From Paenibacillus sp. SYP-B4298 (lineage in GTDB: Bacteria > Bacillota > Bacilli > Paenibacillales > Paenibacillaceae): DNA of 64,000 nucleotides. The translations under genes were made by a program, and so were the position numbers. Below the pieces are notes generated by a model that saw only the letters and a program-made list of their open reading frames with translations, was not told the DNA's origin and did no database searches. This document shows, in pieces, positions 1 through 9,054 of this stretch; the first letter of the stretch is position 1, and every line of letters begins with the position of its first letter. The stretch lies in contig NZ_CP115484.1 of the NCBI RefSeq assembly GCF_027627475.1, forward strand, positions 1,053,501 to 1,117,500, given 5' to 3'.

Positions 1-2
1 GG

Positions 3-626
3 AAGGCGGCCTATCTTGTATCTACCAATCGGATGCTGCGGATGATCAGCGCCTTCGTCCCGCATCATCAGGAGGAGCTGCTGCAAATCCCCGGCTGGGG
101 AGAGGCCAAGCACAGCGCCTATGGCGAGGAGGTGCTTGAGCTTACGCGCAGCTTCGAGCAGCCAACCGCCTTTCCGCTCGATTGGGTGCAGGAGGCGTTA
201 AACCCCACTGTGTACACCCAATGGCTATACAAGCAGAAGGAACAGAAATTCAAGGAGGAGCTGGATCGCCAGCAGGAGAAGCGCGCCATACTGGATGGTG
301 CGGGGAGAGGACTATCCCTCAGCGAGCTGGAGACCACACTGGAATTGGGGAGGAGGGAATTGATTGAACGGATGGAGCAGCTACATCTGGAAGGCTACGA
401 TATGGAGCCATTGATTCAGCAGGAGCTGTCTCTAGTGCCTGATGAGGAGCTGAGAAAAATCAGGGAGACGTTGATTGCCGTAGGTGACCGCTACTTGAAG
501 CCGATATTAAGCCAGGTCTATAAGGAGGAGGAACTAAAGGAGCAGCAGCTTGGCCAATTATACGATAGATTGAGATTAGCGCGTATCCGCTTTCGACAAG
601 AGCAGAGCAATACACAGGCTATTTAA
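3..626 (+). CDS. HRDC-domain protein, 5' end outside window
   Basis: The reading frame is open from base 3, and the codons before the first internal ATG (33) encode KAAYLVSTNRMLRMIS, so the gene starts upstream of the window. Visible residues 1-45 resemble an HRDC helical domain, with the pattern of a Pro-Gly-Trp-Gly turn (LLQIPGWG) after a hydrophobic helix. HRDC domains bind nucleic acid in RecQ helicases and RNase D. The remaining ~150 residues are charged and helical, with no motif I recognise. It could be a stand-alone HRDC protein, as seen in Paenibacillus, or the tail of a larger protein. The product's role cannot be fixed from this fragment. Confidence 0.7.
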   Translation, partial: KAAYLVSTNRMLRMISAFVPHHQEELLQIPGWGEAKHSAYGEEVLELTRSFEQPTAFPLDWVQEALNPTVYTQWLYKQKEQKFKEELDRQQEKRAILDGAGRGLSLSELETTLELGRRELIERMEQLHLEGYDMEPLIQQELSLVPDEELRKIRETLIAVGDRYLKPILSQVYKEEELKEQQLGQLYDRLRLARIRFRQEQSNTQAI

Positions 627-647
627 CCGGGACTTAAGTCGTGTTTA

Positions 648-676
648 TTAGACTCTCTTACAAAAAATAGTATACT
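648..676 (+). promoter_or_regulatory. candidate sigma-A promoter for cheX
   Basis: TTAGAC at 648-653 and TATACT at 671-676 are separated by 17 bp and lie about 75 bp before the cheX start. A 9-bp inverted pair (AATAGTATA / TATACTATT) overlaps the -10 region. Confidence 0.45.
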
Positions 677-752
677 TGGCCTAATGTTTTAAGTATAATG
701 TAACTAACGCTAATATACTATTTATGCTTACACAAAGGGGAGCTTCCATTAT

Positions 753-1208
753 ATGAAGGCAGAATTAGTTAATCCGTTTCTCGAGTCGGCCAAAAACGTC
801 ATAGAGCAAATGATTATGATTCGGCCTGAAACTGGTGAGCTTCAAGTGAAGAATGTTAAGCTGGTGCAAGGACATATCTGGATTCAGATCGGTATGTCAG
901 GACAATTGAGCGGCGATGTGATGTTTGGGTTAAGCGAGTCGGTAGCATTGAAGATTATATCTGCAATGATGGGTGGCTTTGTCATCACTGAGATTGACGA
1001 GATGGGCAAGAGCGCAATCTCCGAGCTTGGCAATATGATTAGCGGCAACGCGAGCACACTGTTATCGAATCAAGGAGTGCACGTAGACATAACACCGCCC
1101 CGGGTGTTGTCCTCAGGACCGGATGGCGAAATGGAGGCTCGTGCGCTGACAATCCCGTTAATTATAGATGGCATAGGCGAGTTGGACATTCAAGTGCTTA
1201 TCGCTTAA
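753..1208 (+). CDS. cheX: CheX-like chemotaxis phosphatase
   Basis: 151 aa, the usual length of CheX. The family dephosphorylates CheY-P through a conserved Glu-x-x-Asn pair. Here it is ELGN in the segment SAISELGNMISGNAS (about residues 88-102). The alternating beta/alpha pattern and the MMGG turn before the motif also fit. The start is supported by AAAGGGGAG 10 bases upstream. The gene is monocistronic, with its own promoter and a strong terminator. No other chemotaxis gene lies nearby, so its partner CheY must be encoded elsewhere. Confidence 0.85.
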   Translation: MKAELVNPFLESAKNVIEQMIMIRPETGELQVKNVKLVQGHIWIQIGMSGQLSGDVMFGLSESVALKIISAMMGGFVITEIDEMGKSAISELGNMISGNASTLLSNQGVHVDITPPRVLSSGPDGEMEARALTIPLIIDGIGELDIQVLIA

Positions 1209-1217
1209 CGATAGGAG

Positions 1218-1266
1218 AAGACGACCCGGTTCCTTAGCTTCATAGAGGAACGTGGTCGTCTTTTTG
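1218..1266 (+). terminator. intrinsic terminator after cheX
   Basis: AAGACGACC at 1218-1226 pairs with GGTCGTCTT at 1254-1262. A second inner pairing is GGTTCC with GGAAC. A T-rich tail follows directly. Confidence 0.85.
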
Positions 1267-1320
1267 TTTAGTTTTGCGCTAGGGCGGCTTTATACAGTAC
1301 ACTGTTGTTAGGTGATGTAG

Positions 1321-2094
1321 ATGGTGAGAGGAAAAAAGATTGTCATAACTGGAGCGACAAGCGGGATCGGGCTGCTGGCTGCCCAGATGCTGTCAGCCGA
1401 AGGCGCAGTGCCGATCATTACAGGACGCAATTCCGACAAGCTGACGAAGGCGTTAAGCCTGGTTCAAGGAGAGCGTTATGGCTATGTCATGGATGTGACC
1501 AGCACAGAGCAGGTGGCCGATGTGATGGAGCGCATCGTGGCCGAGCATGATCATGTAGATGTACTGATTAATAATGCCGGCTTTGGACGGTTTGAACGGC
1601 TGGTTGATGCTCCTGTGGAGCAGTTTGAGCAGATGATGGATACTAACTATATGGGAATTGTTCGTTGTACCAAAGCGATCCTGCCGCATATGCTACAACG
1701 CGGAAGCGGGCAGATTGTGAATATTGCCTCTATGGCGGGTAAGCTGGGCACAGCCAAATCCTCAGGCTACTCGGCGACGAAGCATGCGGTGCTAGGCTTG
1801 ACGAACGCACTACGTTCCGAGCTGGCCAACACTGGTATTACGGTATCGGCAGTCAACCCTGGGCCGATCGACACGCCTTTCTTTGACATTGCCGATCCGC
1901 AAGGCACATATGTAAGCAATGTGAAATGGTTTATGATGCCGCCTGAAAAGGTGGTGCGTGCGCTAATTAAGGTGATTGATAAGCGGAAGGCAGAGATTGA
2001 TATGCCGCGTCTTGCAGCCGCAGGCATCAAGCTGTATCAGATGTTTCCGCGACTGCTGGATAAGCTCATCGCAAGCTGGCTTAACAAAAAATAA
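1321..2094 (+). CDS. short-chain dehydrogenase/reductase
   Basis: 257 aa classical SDR. The NAD(P) binding motif TGATSGIG lies near residues 10-17, NNAG near 88-91, the catalytic Ser in IASMAGK, and Tyr-x3-Lys in YSATK (about 154-158). The C-terminus has the PGPIDTPF turn typical of classical SDRs. The start follows AGGTGATGTAG. It is most like the YqjQ/DltE-type SDRs of bacilli. The substrate cannot be read from sequence. The DEAD-box gene follows 32 bp later on the same strand and may be co-transcribed. Confidence 0.85.
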   Translation: MVRGKKIVITGATSGIGLLAAQMLSAEGAVPIITGRNSDKLTKALSLVQGERYGYVMDVTSTEQVADVMERIVAEHDHVDVLINNAGFGRFERLVDAPVEQFEQMMDTNYMGIVRCTKAILPHMLQRGSGQIVNIASMAGKLGTAKSSGYSATKHAVLGLTNALRSELANTGITVSAVNPGPIDTPFFDIADPQGTYVSNVKWFMMPPEKVVRALIKVIDKRKAEIDMPRLAAAGIKLYQMFPRLLDKLIASWLNKK

Positions 2095-2126
2095 ATGAGC
2101 GGAATATAAAGGAGAAGTTACCTATT

Positions 2127-3686
2127 ATGAGTACAACCTGGAGCAGTCTGTCGGTATCTGCTGAGATTGCTAATCTTCTACAACAACATGAGATTCATGA
2201 GCCCACCGCAGTACAGGCCGAGGCGATACCGCTGCTGCTGGGCGGACGAGATGTCATCGCGCATTCGCAGACTGGAAGCGGCAAAACATTGGCCTATCTA
2301 ATTCCGTCGCTGCAGCGGATCGATCCTGCACGCAAGCAGGTGCAGGCTATCGTCATTGCGCCCACGCAGGAGCTGGCGATGCAGATTGTGCAGGTGGCGC
2401 GTACATACGGGGAGCCACTGGGCATTCGCATACAGCCGCTCATTGGCGGGGCTGCGCTCAAGCGGCAAATCGAAAAGCTCAAGGAGCACCCGCAGCTGGT
2501 CATTGGAACGCCAGGAAGGATGCATGAGCTGCTCAAGCAGCGCAAGCTGAAGCTGAACGAGGTGCAGACCTTCATCATCGATGAGGCGGATCAAGTATTC
2601 GAGCTGGGATCGACACGAGATGTGGAGGAGCTGCTGCGTGCAAGCGGCAAGACGAAGCAACTGGCCTTCTTCTCCGCTACATACCCGCAGACGATGGCTG
2701 ATCTGGAGGCAGCATGGATGAGCAATCCGGAGCGTGTGGCAATCAATCCGGGACAGCGGGTTGCCGCCTCCGTGGAGCATCAGTTCATCGTATGCGACAA
2801 ACGCGACAAGGTGGAGACCGCGCGCAAGCTGATCCGGCTGCTGGAGCCGCGTTCGGCGCTGCTGTTCCTCAACGATACAGATAACATCAGCAACTGGCAA
2901 TCGAAGCTATCCTACACGGGCTTCAACATCGAGGCGATCTACGGTGATGCCGACAAGGTGAAGCGTGCGCTGACGCTGGAGCGGTTCCGCAACGGGAGCT
3001 GTCAGCTACTGCTTGCAACTGATGTGGCGGCCCGTGGCCTGGACATCGAGCAGTTGCCGCTCGTGCTGAACCTGGATCCGGCGGTGGATGCCGACCATTA
3101 TGTGCATCGCGCAGGGCGGACGGGGAGGATGGGCCGTCCTGGGACGGTGATTACTCTGATTACGCCGGATCAACTGTTCATTATGGACAAGTTCAGCAAG
3201 CAGCTACACATTCATATTCGGCAGATGGTCATGTCACATGGTCGGCTGCTGGAGGCTTCCGAGCTCAGGCAGACTGGGAGAGGCGGCTCAGGCCAAGCGG
3301 GTGCAGGAGCTGACAGACGCAGTGCAAGGCCAGGAGCGGGCGGCCATGCGGGAGATCGACGTCAGCATAGCGACAACGGCCGGGCACATGGTGCAAGCTA
3401 TGAGCGTGCTACGAATCGTCGCGGAGCAGGAGCCGCCGCTGCTGGACGTTCAGGAGAGGCAGGAGCCAGCGCTGCTGCGACTGGAAGAGTGAGCGGCACC
3501 TCAGGTCATGCTTCTGGCAGCCAAGCCAAGGGGCGCAGAGCGAAGACTCAGGCAGGCAAGGGTGCAGGCGACAAGGGAACAACGGCCAAATCCAAGGCGG
3601 TGCGCGAGCGCGAGCGCAAGGACAAGGGCGCGCCGAAGTGGCTCAAGGCCAAGCGCAGCGAAGGCAAGCCGGAGGATGGCAACTAA
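2127..3686 (+). CDS. DEAD-box ATP-dependent RNA helicase
   Basis: 519 aa. The helicase core shows the Q motif (PTAVQAEAIP), motif I (SQTGSGKT), Ia (PTQELA), Ib (TPGR), II (DEAD), III (SAT) and VI (HRAGRTGR). It is a cytosolic RNA remodelling enzyme. After about residue 375 the protein becomes an Arg/Gly/Ala-rich, disordered tail ending in the Lys-rich segment KGAPKWLKAKRS. Such tails bind RNA nonspecifically. In the tail a second frame (3238-3492) is also open and shows more typical third-base G/C, so paired frameshifts are possible. GGAGAAG lies before the start. Confidence 0.93.
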   Translation: MSTTWSSLSVSAEIANLLQQHEIHEPTAVQAEAIPLLLGGRDVIAHSQTGSGKTLAYLIPSLQRIDPARKQVQAIVIAPTQELAMQIVQVARTYGEPLGIRIQPLIGGAALKRQIEKLKEHPQLVIGTPGRMHELLKQRKLKLNEVQTFIIDEADQVFELGSTRDVEELLRASGKTKQLAFFSATYPQTMADLEAAWMSNPERVAINPGQRVAASVEHQFIVCDKRDKVETARKLIRLLEPRSALLFLNDTDNISNWQSKLSYTGFNIEAIYGDADKVKRALTLERFRNGSCQLLLATDVAARGLDIEQLPLVLNLDPAVDADHYVHRAGRTGRMGRPGTVITLITPDQLFIMDKFSKQLHIHIRQMVMSHGRLLEASELRQTGRGGSGQAGAGADRRSARPGAGGHAGDRRQHSDNGRAHGASYERATNRRGAGAAAAGRSGEAGASAAATGRVSGTSGHASGSQAKGRRAKTQAGKGAGDKGTTAKSKAVRERERKDKGAPKWLKAKRSEGKPEDGN

Positions 3687-3784
3687 AGCTGGCGCTAGGG
3701 AGCCGCTGCTATCAAGTGCAGCCCATCTCGGGACAGTGGCTGCGTTAGCATGATGCCATAGGCTACATATTGAGGGAAGGAGCG

Positions 3785-4549
3785 ATGAGGTTGGAAGCTG
3801 TATTGCGTGTTGCGGGCTTGACAGGCGGCTACAGTCCGCGTCGGCCCGTGCTTCATCAGCTTGATTTTGCTATTAAGCCGGGAGAGATGGTCGGGCTGAT
3901 CGGTCTGAACGGAGCGGGCAAGAGTACGACGATCAAGCATATTCTTGGATTAATGAAGCCGATTGCGGGCGAGATTTCGATCCGCGGCACGACGCTTGCC
4001 GAGGACGCACAGCGGTATCGTTCGTCCTTTGCCTACGTGCCGGAGACACCGATATTGTTCGACGAAATGACGGTACAGGAGCATCTGCATTTGACGGGGA
4101 TGGCTTATAATGTTCCGCAGGAGCTGTATGCGCGACGCAGCGAGCAGCTTCTGCGGGAGTTCCATATGACCGCCAAACAGAATGCCTTCTCCAGCCATCT
4201 GTCCAAAGGGATGAAGCAGAAGGTGATGATTATGAATGCGCTGCTGCCGGAGCCGCCGCTCTATATTATTGACGAGCCATTCCTTGGTCTTGATCCGCTG
4301 GGGATACGCTCGTTGCTGGAGCTGCTGGTGGAGGTGAAGAACAGCGGAGCGGCCATATTGATGAGCTCGCATATTCTGGCTACCGTGGAGATGTACTGCG
4401 ACCGCTTCCTAGTGCTGCATCAGGGTCGACTGGTTGCGCAGGGGACGCTGGAGGAGGTGCGGGCGCAGTCCGGCGATCCGAAGGCTTCGCTGGAGGAAGT
4501 GTTCTATCGTCTGGTTACAGGAGGGGATGGAGATGCGCCAACCGCTTGA
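3785..4549 (+). CDS. ecsA: ABC transporter ATP-binding protein, EcsA-like
   Basis: 254 aa (B. subtilis EcsA is 247). Walker A is GLNGAGKST, the signature region is HLSKGMKQKV, Walker B is LYIIDEP, and the H-loop is SSHIL. The ATG at 3785 is chosen over an in-frame TTG at 3770 because GGGAAGGAG sits just before it. It overlaps the downstream membrane-protein gene by 17 bp, the ecsAB arrangement. The Ecs transporter affects secretion, competence and intramembrane proteolysis in B. subtilis, and its exact substrate is unresolved. The transporter acts at the cytoplasmic membrane. Confidence 0.88.
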   Translation: MRLEAVLRVAGLTGGYSPRRPVLHQLDFAIKPGEMVGLIGLNGAGKSTTIKHILGLMKPIAGEISIRGTTLAEDAQRYRSSFAYVPETPILFDEMTVQEHLHLTGMAYNVPQELYARRSEQLLREFHMTAKQNAFSSHLSKGMKQKVMIMNALLPEPPLYIIDEPFLGLDPLGIRSLLELLVEVKNSGAAILMSSHILATVEMYCDRFLVLHQGRLVAQGTLEEVRAQSGDPKASLEEVFYRLVTGGDGDAPTA

Positions 4550-5774
4550 GGAGCTGTGGCGCAAGCGCCGTGCCGCCTTTCGCAAGGAAGTGTTTCCCTA
4601 TGCGCAATCTATGGTGCAGAGCGGTTTCCCGGGCTTTGTCATATTGCTGTTGATCCTCGGGATGCTGGGCTATGGCTCGCTGCTTCGCCATATGACGCCC
4701 TCGTTCCCGTATGTGGCAGTCGGCATCGCGGCCTTAACGCCGGTGCTGTGCTACAGCCCGCTGCGCACATGGCTCAGGCCCGCAGATGTCGCGTTCCTGA
4801 TGCCGCGTGAGAGCGAGATGGGCGGTTACCTGAGGTTGTCCTGGCGACATAATCTAATCGCCGGTGTACTGCTGTCAGCGCTGGTGCTGGCGCTCTACAT
4901 GCCGCTGTATGAGCGTGCGGCGGGGGCGCCTCAGCCATGGCTGGCGATGGGCGCGGCGGCGCTGGGGTTGAAGCTGCTGAATGCAGCCGCTTCATGGAGA
5001 GAGCGCCAGTTGGCCTGGCCTGCCGCCAGGCGGGGGCTGCGGCTGCTGCGCTGGAGCTGCACAGCGCTCATCTTGGCCGCGCTGCTGCTGACGGCGCTAT
5101 GGAAGGCTGCGCTGTTCGCTCTGCTGCTGGCGGGGGTGCTGGCGCTGGCGCTTCGTCTACCGGCTCGGCACACGCTCCCGTGGGAGCGGCTGATGCTGGA
5201 GGAGGAGCGAACCCGGCAGCGATATTACCGATTCTTCGGCAGCTTCACGGATGTGCCGGAGCTGCCCTCATCCATTGCCCGCAGGCCATATCTGGCGTGG
5301 ATGGCTGCCCGCATCCGTTACAGCCACAGCCACACGTATCGCTACATGTTCGCTCTGACGCTGCTGCGCACGGAGCTGGGCGGCATCGTGCTGCGGCTGA
5401 CGCTGCTCGGACTGCTTGCCGTCACGCTGGCTGTGCGATCCGCGCTGTTCGAGGGCTGGGGAGCGGTCTTCTTCACCCTGCTCTTTCTCTTCCTGCTGCG
5501 CATTCAGGCCAGCTCGCTGCTGCAATCGCACCGCCATTCGGTATGGCGGCACATCTACCCGCTGCCACAGCAGCAGCATAATGATGCGTTCAAGCAGGTG
5601 GTGGTCACGACGCTCCTGATCTGTGCCGTAGCGCTCTGCCTGCCGCTCATCTGGCTGCTTGCGAGCGGCATCATCTGGCCACTCATCATAGCTGTAGTCG
5701 TCTCCTTTGGCTATGTGCTGCTGCGGCTGCCGCGCCAATTGCTCCGCAAGATCGATGCGGAGCTGGAGGACTGA
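4533..5774 (+). CDS. ecsB: ABC transporter membrane subunit, EcsB-like
   Basis: 413 aa, very close to B. subtilis EcsB (408). It has several hydrophobic stretches (for example about residues 25-60, 100-160, 175-210, 280-330 and 360-395), and the EcsB-type N-terminus LEELWRKRRAAFRKE. The ATG at 4533 is preferred because AGGAGGGG is 7 bases upstream, whereas the ATG at 4527 touches the ribosome site. It overlaps ecsA and is followed by an intrinsic terminator, so the two genes form a simple operon. Confidence 0.86.
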   Translation: MRQPLEELWRKRRAAFRKEVFPYAQSMVQSGFPGFVILLLILGMLGYGSLLRHMTPSFPYVAVGIAALTPVLCYSPLRTWLRPADVAFLMPRESEMGGYLRLSWRHNLIAGVLLSALVLALYMPLYERAAGAPQPWLAMGAAALGLKLLNAAASWRERQLAWPAARRGLRLLRWSCTALILAALLLTALWKAALFALLLAGVLALALRLPARHTLPWERLMLEEERTRQRYYRFFGSFTDVPELPSSIARRPYLAWMAARIRYSHSHTYRYMFALTLLRTELGGIVLRLTLLGLLAVTLAVRSALFEGWGAVFFTLLFLFLLRIQASSLLQSHRHSVWRHIYPLPQQQHNDAFKQVVVTTLLICAVALCLPLIWLLASGIIWPLIIAVVVSFGYVLLRLPRQLLRKIDAELED

Positions 5775-5826
5775 TCGATCGTGTAGACAAGGGGCTGCTC
5801 GACAAACCGAGAAAACGTAATGATTT

Positions 5827-5864
5827 GCTCCCATTATAGTAGGGCGACCATGATGGGAGCTTTT
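5827..5864 (+). terminator. intrinsic terminator after ecsAB
   Basis: GCTCCCAT (5827-5834) pairs with ATGGGAGC (5853-5860) and is followed by TTTT. It sits between ecsB and a convergent lipoprotein gene. Confidence 0.75.
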
Positions 5865-5886
5865 ACGAGAAGAGTTGACACCTGAT

Positions 5887-6348
5887 CTACTCCTGCCATT
5901 CTTCCCCGTTCAGGCCGAAATAGCCTCCCGCAATGCCACTATCCTTAACAACGGGGAAAGCATTTCCTCCAATTACAGCTCCGGAGGACATATATACAGA
6001 GACGGTTGTTTTCCCCAAGCCCTTCAGGCCGTTTGCTTGATAATGATCCAGCGGATGATTGCGAACGATAAATTGTTCGATATGGATCATCTGGTCAAGA
6101 TACGGATCGGGGTCATTCCCGGGCAGAGTCCAGAACATACGATAAGGTGTCGTTTCTAATAAATCGCTAGTCAGCTTATAAGGAGTTAGGGAGCCGTTGT
6201 AGGATATAATTTCATAGCCCTGCTTCATGAGGTAATCCCGCGCAATGCCGGCATTGCCCCCAAGTTGATCTACCTTCGCTGATTTTTGACAACCCATGAC
6301 CATTCCAATCCCCAAAACAAGGAACAAACCTAATATCAAAGACCTCAA
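5887..6348 (-). CDS. small lipoprotein of unknown function
   Basis: 153 aa from a TTG at 6348, chosen because AGGAG lies 7 bases upstream and the start then opens a lipoprotein signal (LILGLFLVLGIGMVMGC), with the lipobox Cys near residue 20. A longer frame to 6420 exists but has no ribosome site. The mature part has two small segments: one resembling a repeated Gly-Tyr-Glu-Ile core (LMKQGYEII), the other a conserved-looking FIVRNHPLD. Similar secreted Bacillus lipoproteins exist, but I do not know a function. It is predicted to be anchored to the outer face of the membrane. Confidence 0.7.
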   Translation of the reverse strand: MRSLILGLFLVLGIGMVMGCQKSAKVDQLGGNAGIARDYLMKQGYEIISYNGSLTPYKLTSDLLETTPYRMFWTLPGNDPDPYLDQMIHIEQFIVRNHPLDHYQANGLKGLGKTTVSVYMSSGAVIGGNAFPVVKDSGIAGGYFGLNGEEWQE

Positions 6349-6690
6349 CTTATCACTCCTTCTATATAAGCTATAAGCTTCAAGCATCAGGGCGAAGAAT
6401 ACGCTATACCATCCATTCATGAAGAGAGAGCCAAGACGTATGGAATCGGCAAAGTGCGAAATCTGAAGCGATCACGGTAAGAGAATAAAAAATAGGGCAA
6501 GCCCTATAAGGTGGTTGTGATTGCTTGCGCTAATAAGCTTTCCCATCACATTGACGCATCCTTAATATAAGCCAGCCCTACAAAGTCTAGTGCTATATTG
6601 AACTACATTCCTAACGATATAGATCCGAACTGCACGAAGGCGTGCCGCCAACAGGAGCACGCCTTCGCTTACTTGAGGAATAGATAATGT
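6349..6690. other. 342-bp intergenic gap
   Basis: It holds the minus-strand terminator at 6484-6510 and a second perfect 11-bp inverted repeat (6635-6645 / 6657-6667, CGAAGGCGTGC / GCACGCCTTCG) without a T-run. No coding frame is convincing here. Confidence 0.5.
6484..6510 (-). terminator. intrinsic terminator of the aminotransferase transcript
   Basis: Read on the minus strand, ATAGGGC and GCCCTAT (6501-6507 / 6492-6498) form a 7-bp stem followed by TTTTTTATT. It lies about 180 bp past the aminotransferase stop. Confidence 0.65.
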
Positions 6691-7989
6691 CTAATTGCTG
6701 CTGACATCGAGCACAGCCTTATGGATGCTGTCGAACAGCTCCTCCAGATGCTCTTCCTCGATACAGGAGAAGGCGACACGCAGATCGGACTTGCCCAGGG
6801 CGATCGTACCGATGCCGTAGCTATCCAGCAAGCGGGTGCGCACCGCTTCGGCATCCGCGTTCTTCAGCTTGAGGCACATGAAGTAGCCAGAGTTGAACGG
6901 GTAGTATTCCCATGCATCCCCGAAGTCTCCGCTGTCGAGAATCTGCTTCACCTTATTGGCGCGACCCTTCATAATCTCGAATTTCTCCTGCTTCTGTGCA
7001 GTGAAATCCGGCGATTGCAGCGCCTGCAGCACAAAGGTCTGCGATGGATGCGAGCAACTGGAGATGGTCGCGCGGATAATGCCCATCGTCTTCTGCTCCA
7101 ATGCCTTCAATATCGCCTCAGACGGGGAGGCGTAGGTAATGAAGCCAACACGGAAGCCCCATACATATTCTTCCTTGGTTGCGCCGTCGACCTTCACAGC
7201 GAGCACGCGCGGATGAAGCTCGGCAAGCTGTCCGAACAGCGATTCCTGCAGCGAGTTCTCGAAGAACAGGCCGAAGTAGGCATCATCCGTTACGACAACG
7301 ACGTTAATGCCCGCTTCCGCGGCATCGCGGATTGCAGCGACGATCGCAGCGCCTTCCTCAGCTCCAGGCGTGTAGCCGGTCGGATTGTTCGGGAAGTTCA
7401 GCACGACGATCGCCTTGCCCTTGTCCTGCTGGGCGAGCAGCGCTTCGCGCAGACCGGCTGCATTAAAGCGGTAGCTGCTATCATACAGCTCGAACTCCAC
7501 GATGCTGGCGCCACGGCGAAGGCCGAAGGTCAGCTCGTAATTCTCCCAGTTCTTATTGGGAATGATGACGGCATCGCCAGCATCTGCGAACAGATCGGCT
7601 ACGATGCTCAGACCATGCGTGAGCGCATTGGTCACAATCGGGTTACCGAAGGACTTGCCCTCTAGCGTAGGATTCTCTTGCAGCATCTTGACGCGCCATG
7701 CGGATCGAAGCTCAGGCTTGCCCTCCGGTGGTGCATATGGGTAAAGGTCCTTGGGTTGATAGGCTGACAATGTATCCTGAATGGTCTTCAAGTGCATCGG
7801 CTTGCCGCCTTCAAGCGCGATGCCGATCGTTGCATTGAACTTGTTGGCCTTGTTCTTGGCTTCTGCAGACTGGCTTAGAATGCCCTCTTTTGGAAAATAG
7901 ATGGCCTTGCCGATTCCGGACAGCATGTCATATACATGCGGATTGTCCTTCTGAATCGCTTCATTAAGCTGCTGGGCAAGTGAGTTCAT
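6691..7989 (-). CDS. class I/II PLP aminotransferase
   Basis: 432 aa fold-type I enzyme. Recognisable are the substrate/PLP segments NALTHGLSI, NFPNNPTGY, VTDDAYFGLFF and the Schiff-base Lys in DGATKEEYVWGFRVGF, with the distal Arg in LRVAFSC. The long N-terminus and Tyr-rich PYAPPEG segment suggest an aromatic or broad-range amino-acid aminotransferase, but the amino donor cannot be decided. GGAAGGATG precedes the start. It is divergent from the AraC-type gene at 8201. The intergenic DNA carries TATAAT on the minus strand near 8030. Confidence 0.88.
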   Translation of the reverse strand: MNSLAQQLNEAIQKDNPHVYDMLSGIGKAIYFPKEGILSQSAEAKNKANKFNATIGIALEGGKPMHLKTIQDTLSAYQPKDLYPYAPPEGKPELRSAWRVKMLQENPTLEGKSFGNPIVTNALTHGLSIVADLFADAGDAVIIPNKNWENYELTFGLRRGASIVEFELYDSSYRFNAAGLREALLAQQDKGKAIVVLNFPNNPTGYTPGAEEGAAIVAAIRDAAEAGINVVVVTDDAYFGLFFENSLQESLFGQLAELHPRVLAVKVDGATKEEYVWGFRVGFITYASPSEAILKALEQKTMGIIRATISSCSHPSQTFVLQALQSPDFTAQKQEKFEIMKGRANKVKQILDSGDFGDAWEYYPFNSGYFMCLKLKNADAEAVRTRLLDSYGIGTIALGKSDLRVAFSCIEEEHLEELFDSIHKAVLDVSSN

Positions 7990-8110
7990 GGATCTTCATC
8001 CTTCCGAGAGTGTTCGATTCGTTCGGGAGCTATTATATCACATTTTTAAAACCTTACATCACGGAGTTATGAATTTTTTAGAAATAAAACAGGAAAGACC
8101 GCCAAAACAG

Positions 8111-8150
8111 GCGCAAAAGCTTGCGCGGTGATTTTGGAGTGTTGTATGAT
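8111..8150 (+). promoter_or_regulatory. candidate promoter and operator for the AraC gene
   Basis: TTGCGC at 8121-8126 and TATGAT at 8145-8150 are 18 bp apart. The -35 is half of a perfect inverted repeat GCGCAA-AAGC-TTGCGC (8111-8126), a plausible regulator site. Confidence 0.4.
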
Positions 8151-8200
8151 GGCATCGTTAGCACTCGGATGCATCAGGCCTTCAAGGAGGTTATCGAACT

Positions 8201-8992
8201 ATGTTAAACGCCGCACCGTCGTCCTTCATCCTCAAGCCGTCGTTCGCCAAGATTGTATGTGAACCGGGCTGGAAGTGGCAAAAGCGAGAAAAGCCGCTCG
8301 CCAACTATGATCTGTTCTTCGTCTGGAGCGGCGAGGGAGAATTGGTGTTGAATGGACAATCGTATACGATTGGCAAAGGGAGCTGCTTTCTATTTCGTCC
8401 AGGCGATCACACGAGTGCAACGCATAACCCGCAGAAGCCGCTGGTGCTGACATACATACATTTTGATGTTCTTGATCATGTCGAGCTGGTGCCCAAGCCT
8501 TACCGGGTGCTGGAGGATACGGTGGACTTTGAATATCTGCTCTCCCGCTATGTTCGCCTGTTCCTGGTCAAAACCTACGCCGCCGAAGAGGAGGCGCAGC
8601 TGATTCTGAAGCAGCTACTGATCCATCTGCTGCGGGATGACCTCGTGGAGCGGAGCGCGGTGGAGACGAGAGCCAGCAATCAACTGACAGAGGCGATTCA
8701 TGAGATTGCCAACTATATTCGGCAAAATCCGGGTCATGCGCATCGGGTGGAGGATCTGGCTCAGCGAGCGCAGTTGTCGCCGCGTTATTTCTCCATCAAA
8801 TTCAAGGAGCTGATCGGCGTCTCCGTACAGGCTTATATGATCCGCACCCGAATCGATCGGGCGAAGCATCTGCTGATGCACGCGGGGATGAATGTGACCG
8901 AGGTGGCCGATGCGCTCGGCTATCGGGACATCTTCTTCTTCAGTCGCCAGTTCAAGCAATATACGGGCAAGAGCCCGTCCGAGATTCGCTGA
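8201..8992 (+). CDS. AraC-family transcriptional regulator
   Basis: 263 aa. The N-terminal ~100 residues form a cupin-like sensing domain (SGEGELVLNGQSYTIGKG, with the FRPGDHT turn). The C-terminal ~100 residues carry two helix-turn-helix units: LAQRAQLSPRYFSIKFKELIG and the second, highly conserved VADALGYRDIFFFSRQFKQY-TGKSPSEIR. A strong AAGGAGG precedes the ATG. Two-domain AraC regulators of this size usually sense sugars or related metabolites. The nearest neighbours do not reveal the target. Confidence 0.92.
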   Translation: MLNAAPSSFILKPSFAKIVCEPGWKWQKREKPLANYDLFFVWSGEGELVLNGQSYTIGKGSCFLFRPGDHTSATHNPQKPLVLTYIHFDVLDHVELVPKPYRVLEDTVDFEYLLSRYVRLFLVKTYAAEEEAQLILKQLLIHLLRDDLVERSAVETRASNQLTEAIHEIANYIRQNPGHAHRVEDLAQRAQLSPRYFSIKFKELIGVSVQAYMIRTRIDRAKHLLMHAGMNVTEVADALGYRDIFFFSRQFKQYTGKSPSEIR

Positions 8993-8994
8993 AC

Positions 8995-9011
8995 GATGGA
9001 CTCTGTCCATC
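8995..9011 (+). terminator. short hairpin between convergent genes
   Basis: GATGGAC-TCT-GTCCATC forms a 7-bp stem directly after the AraC stop codon. No real T-run follows, so termination is tentative. Confidence 0.35.
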
Positions 9012-9054
9012 CGTTGTCTTCAGAACGATGAGAGGCCACGCGCGCGGCAACGCT

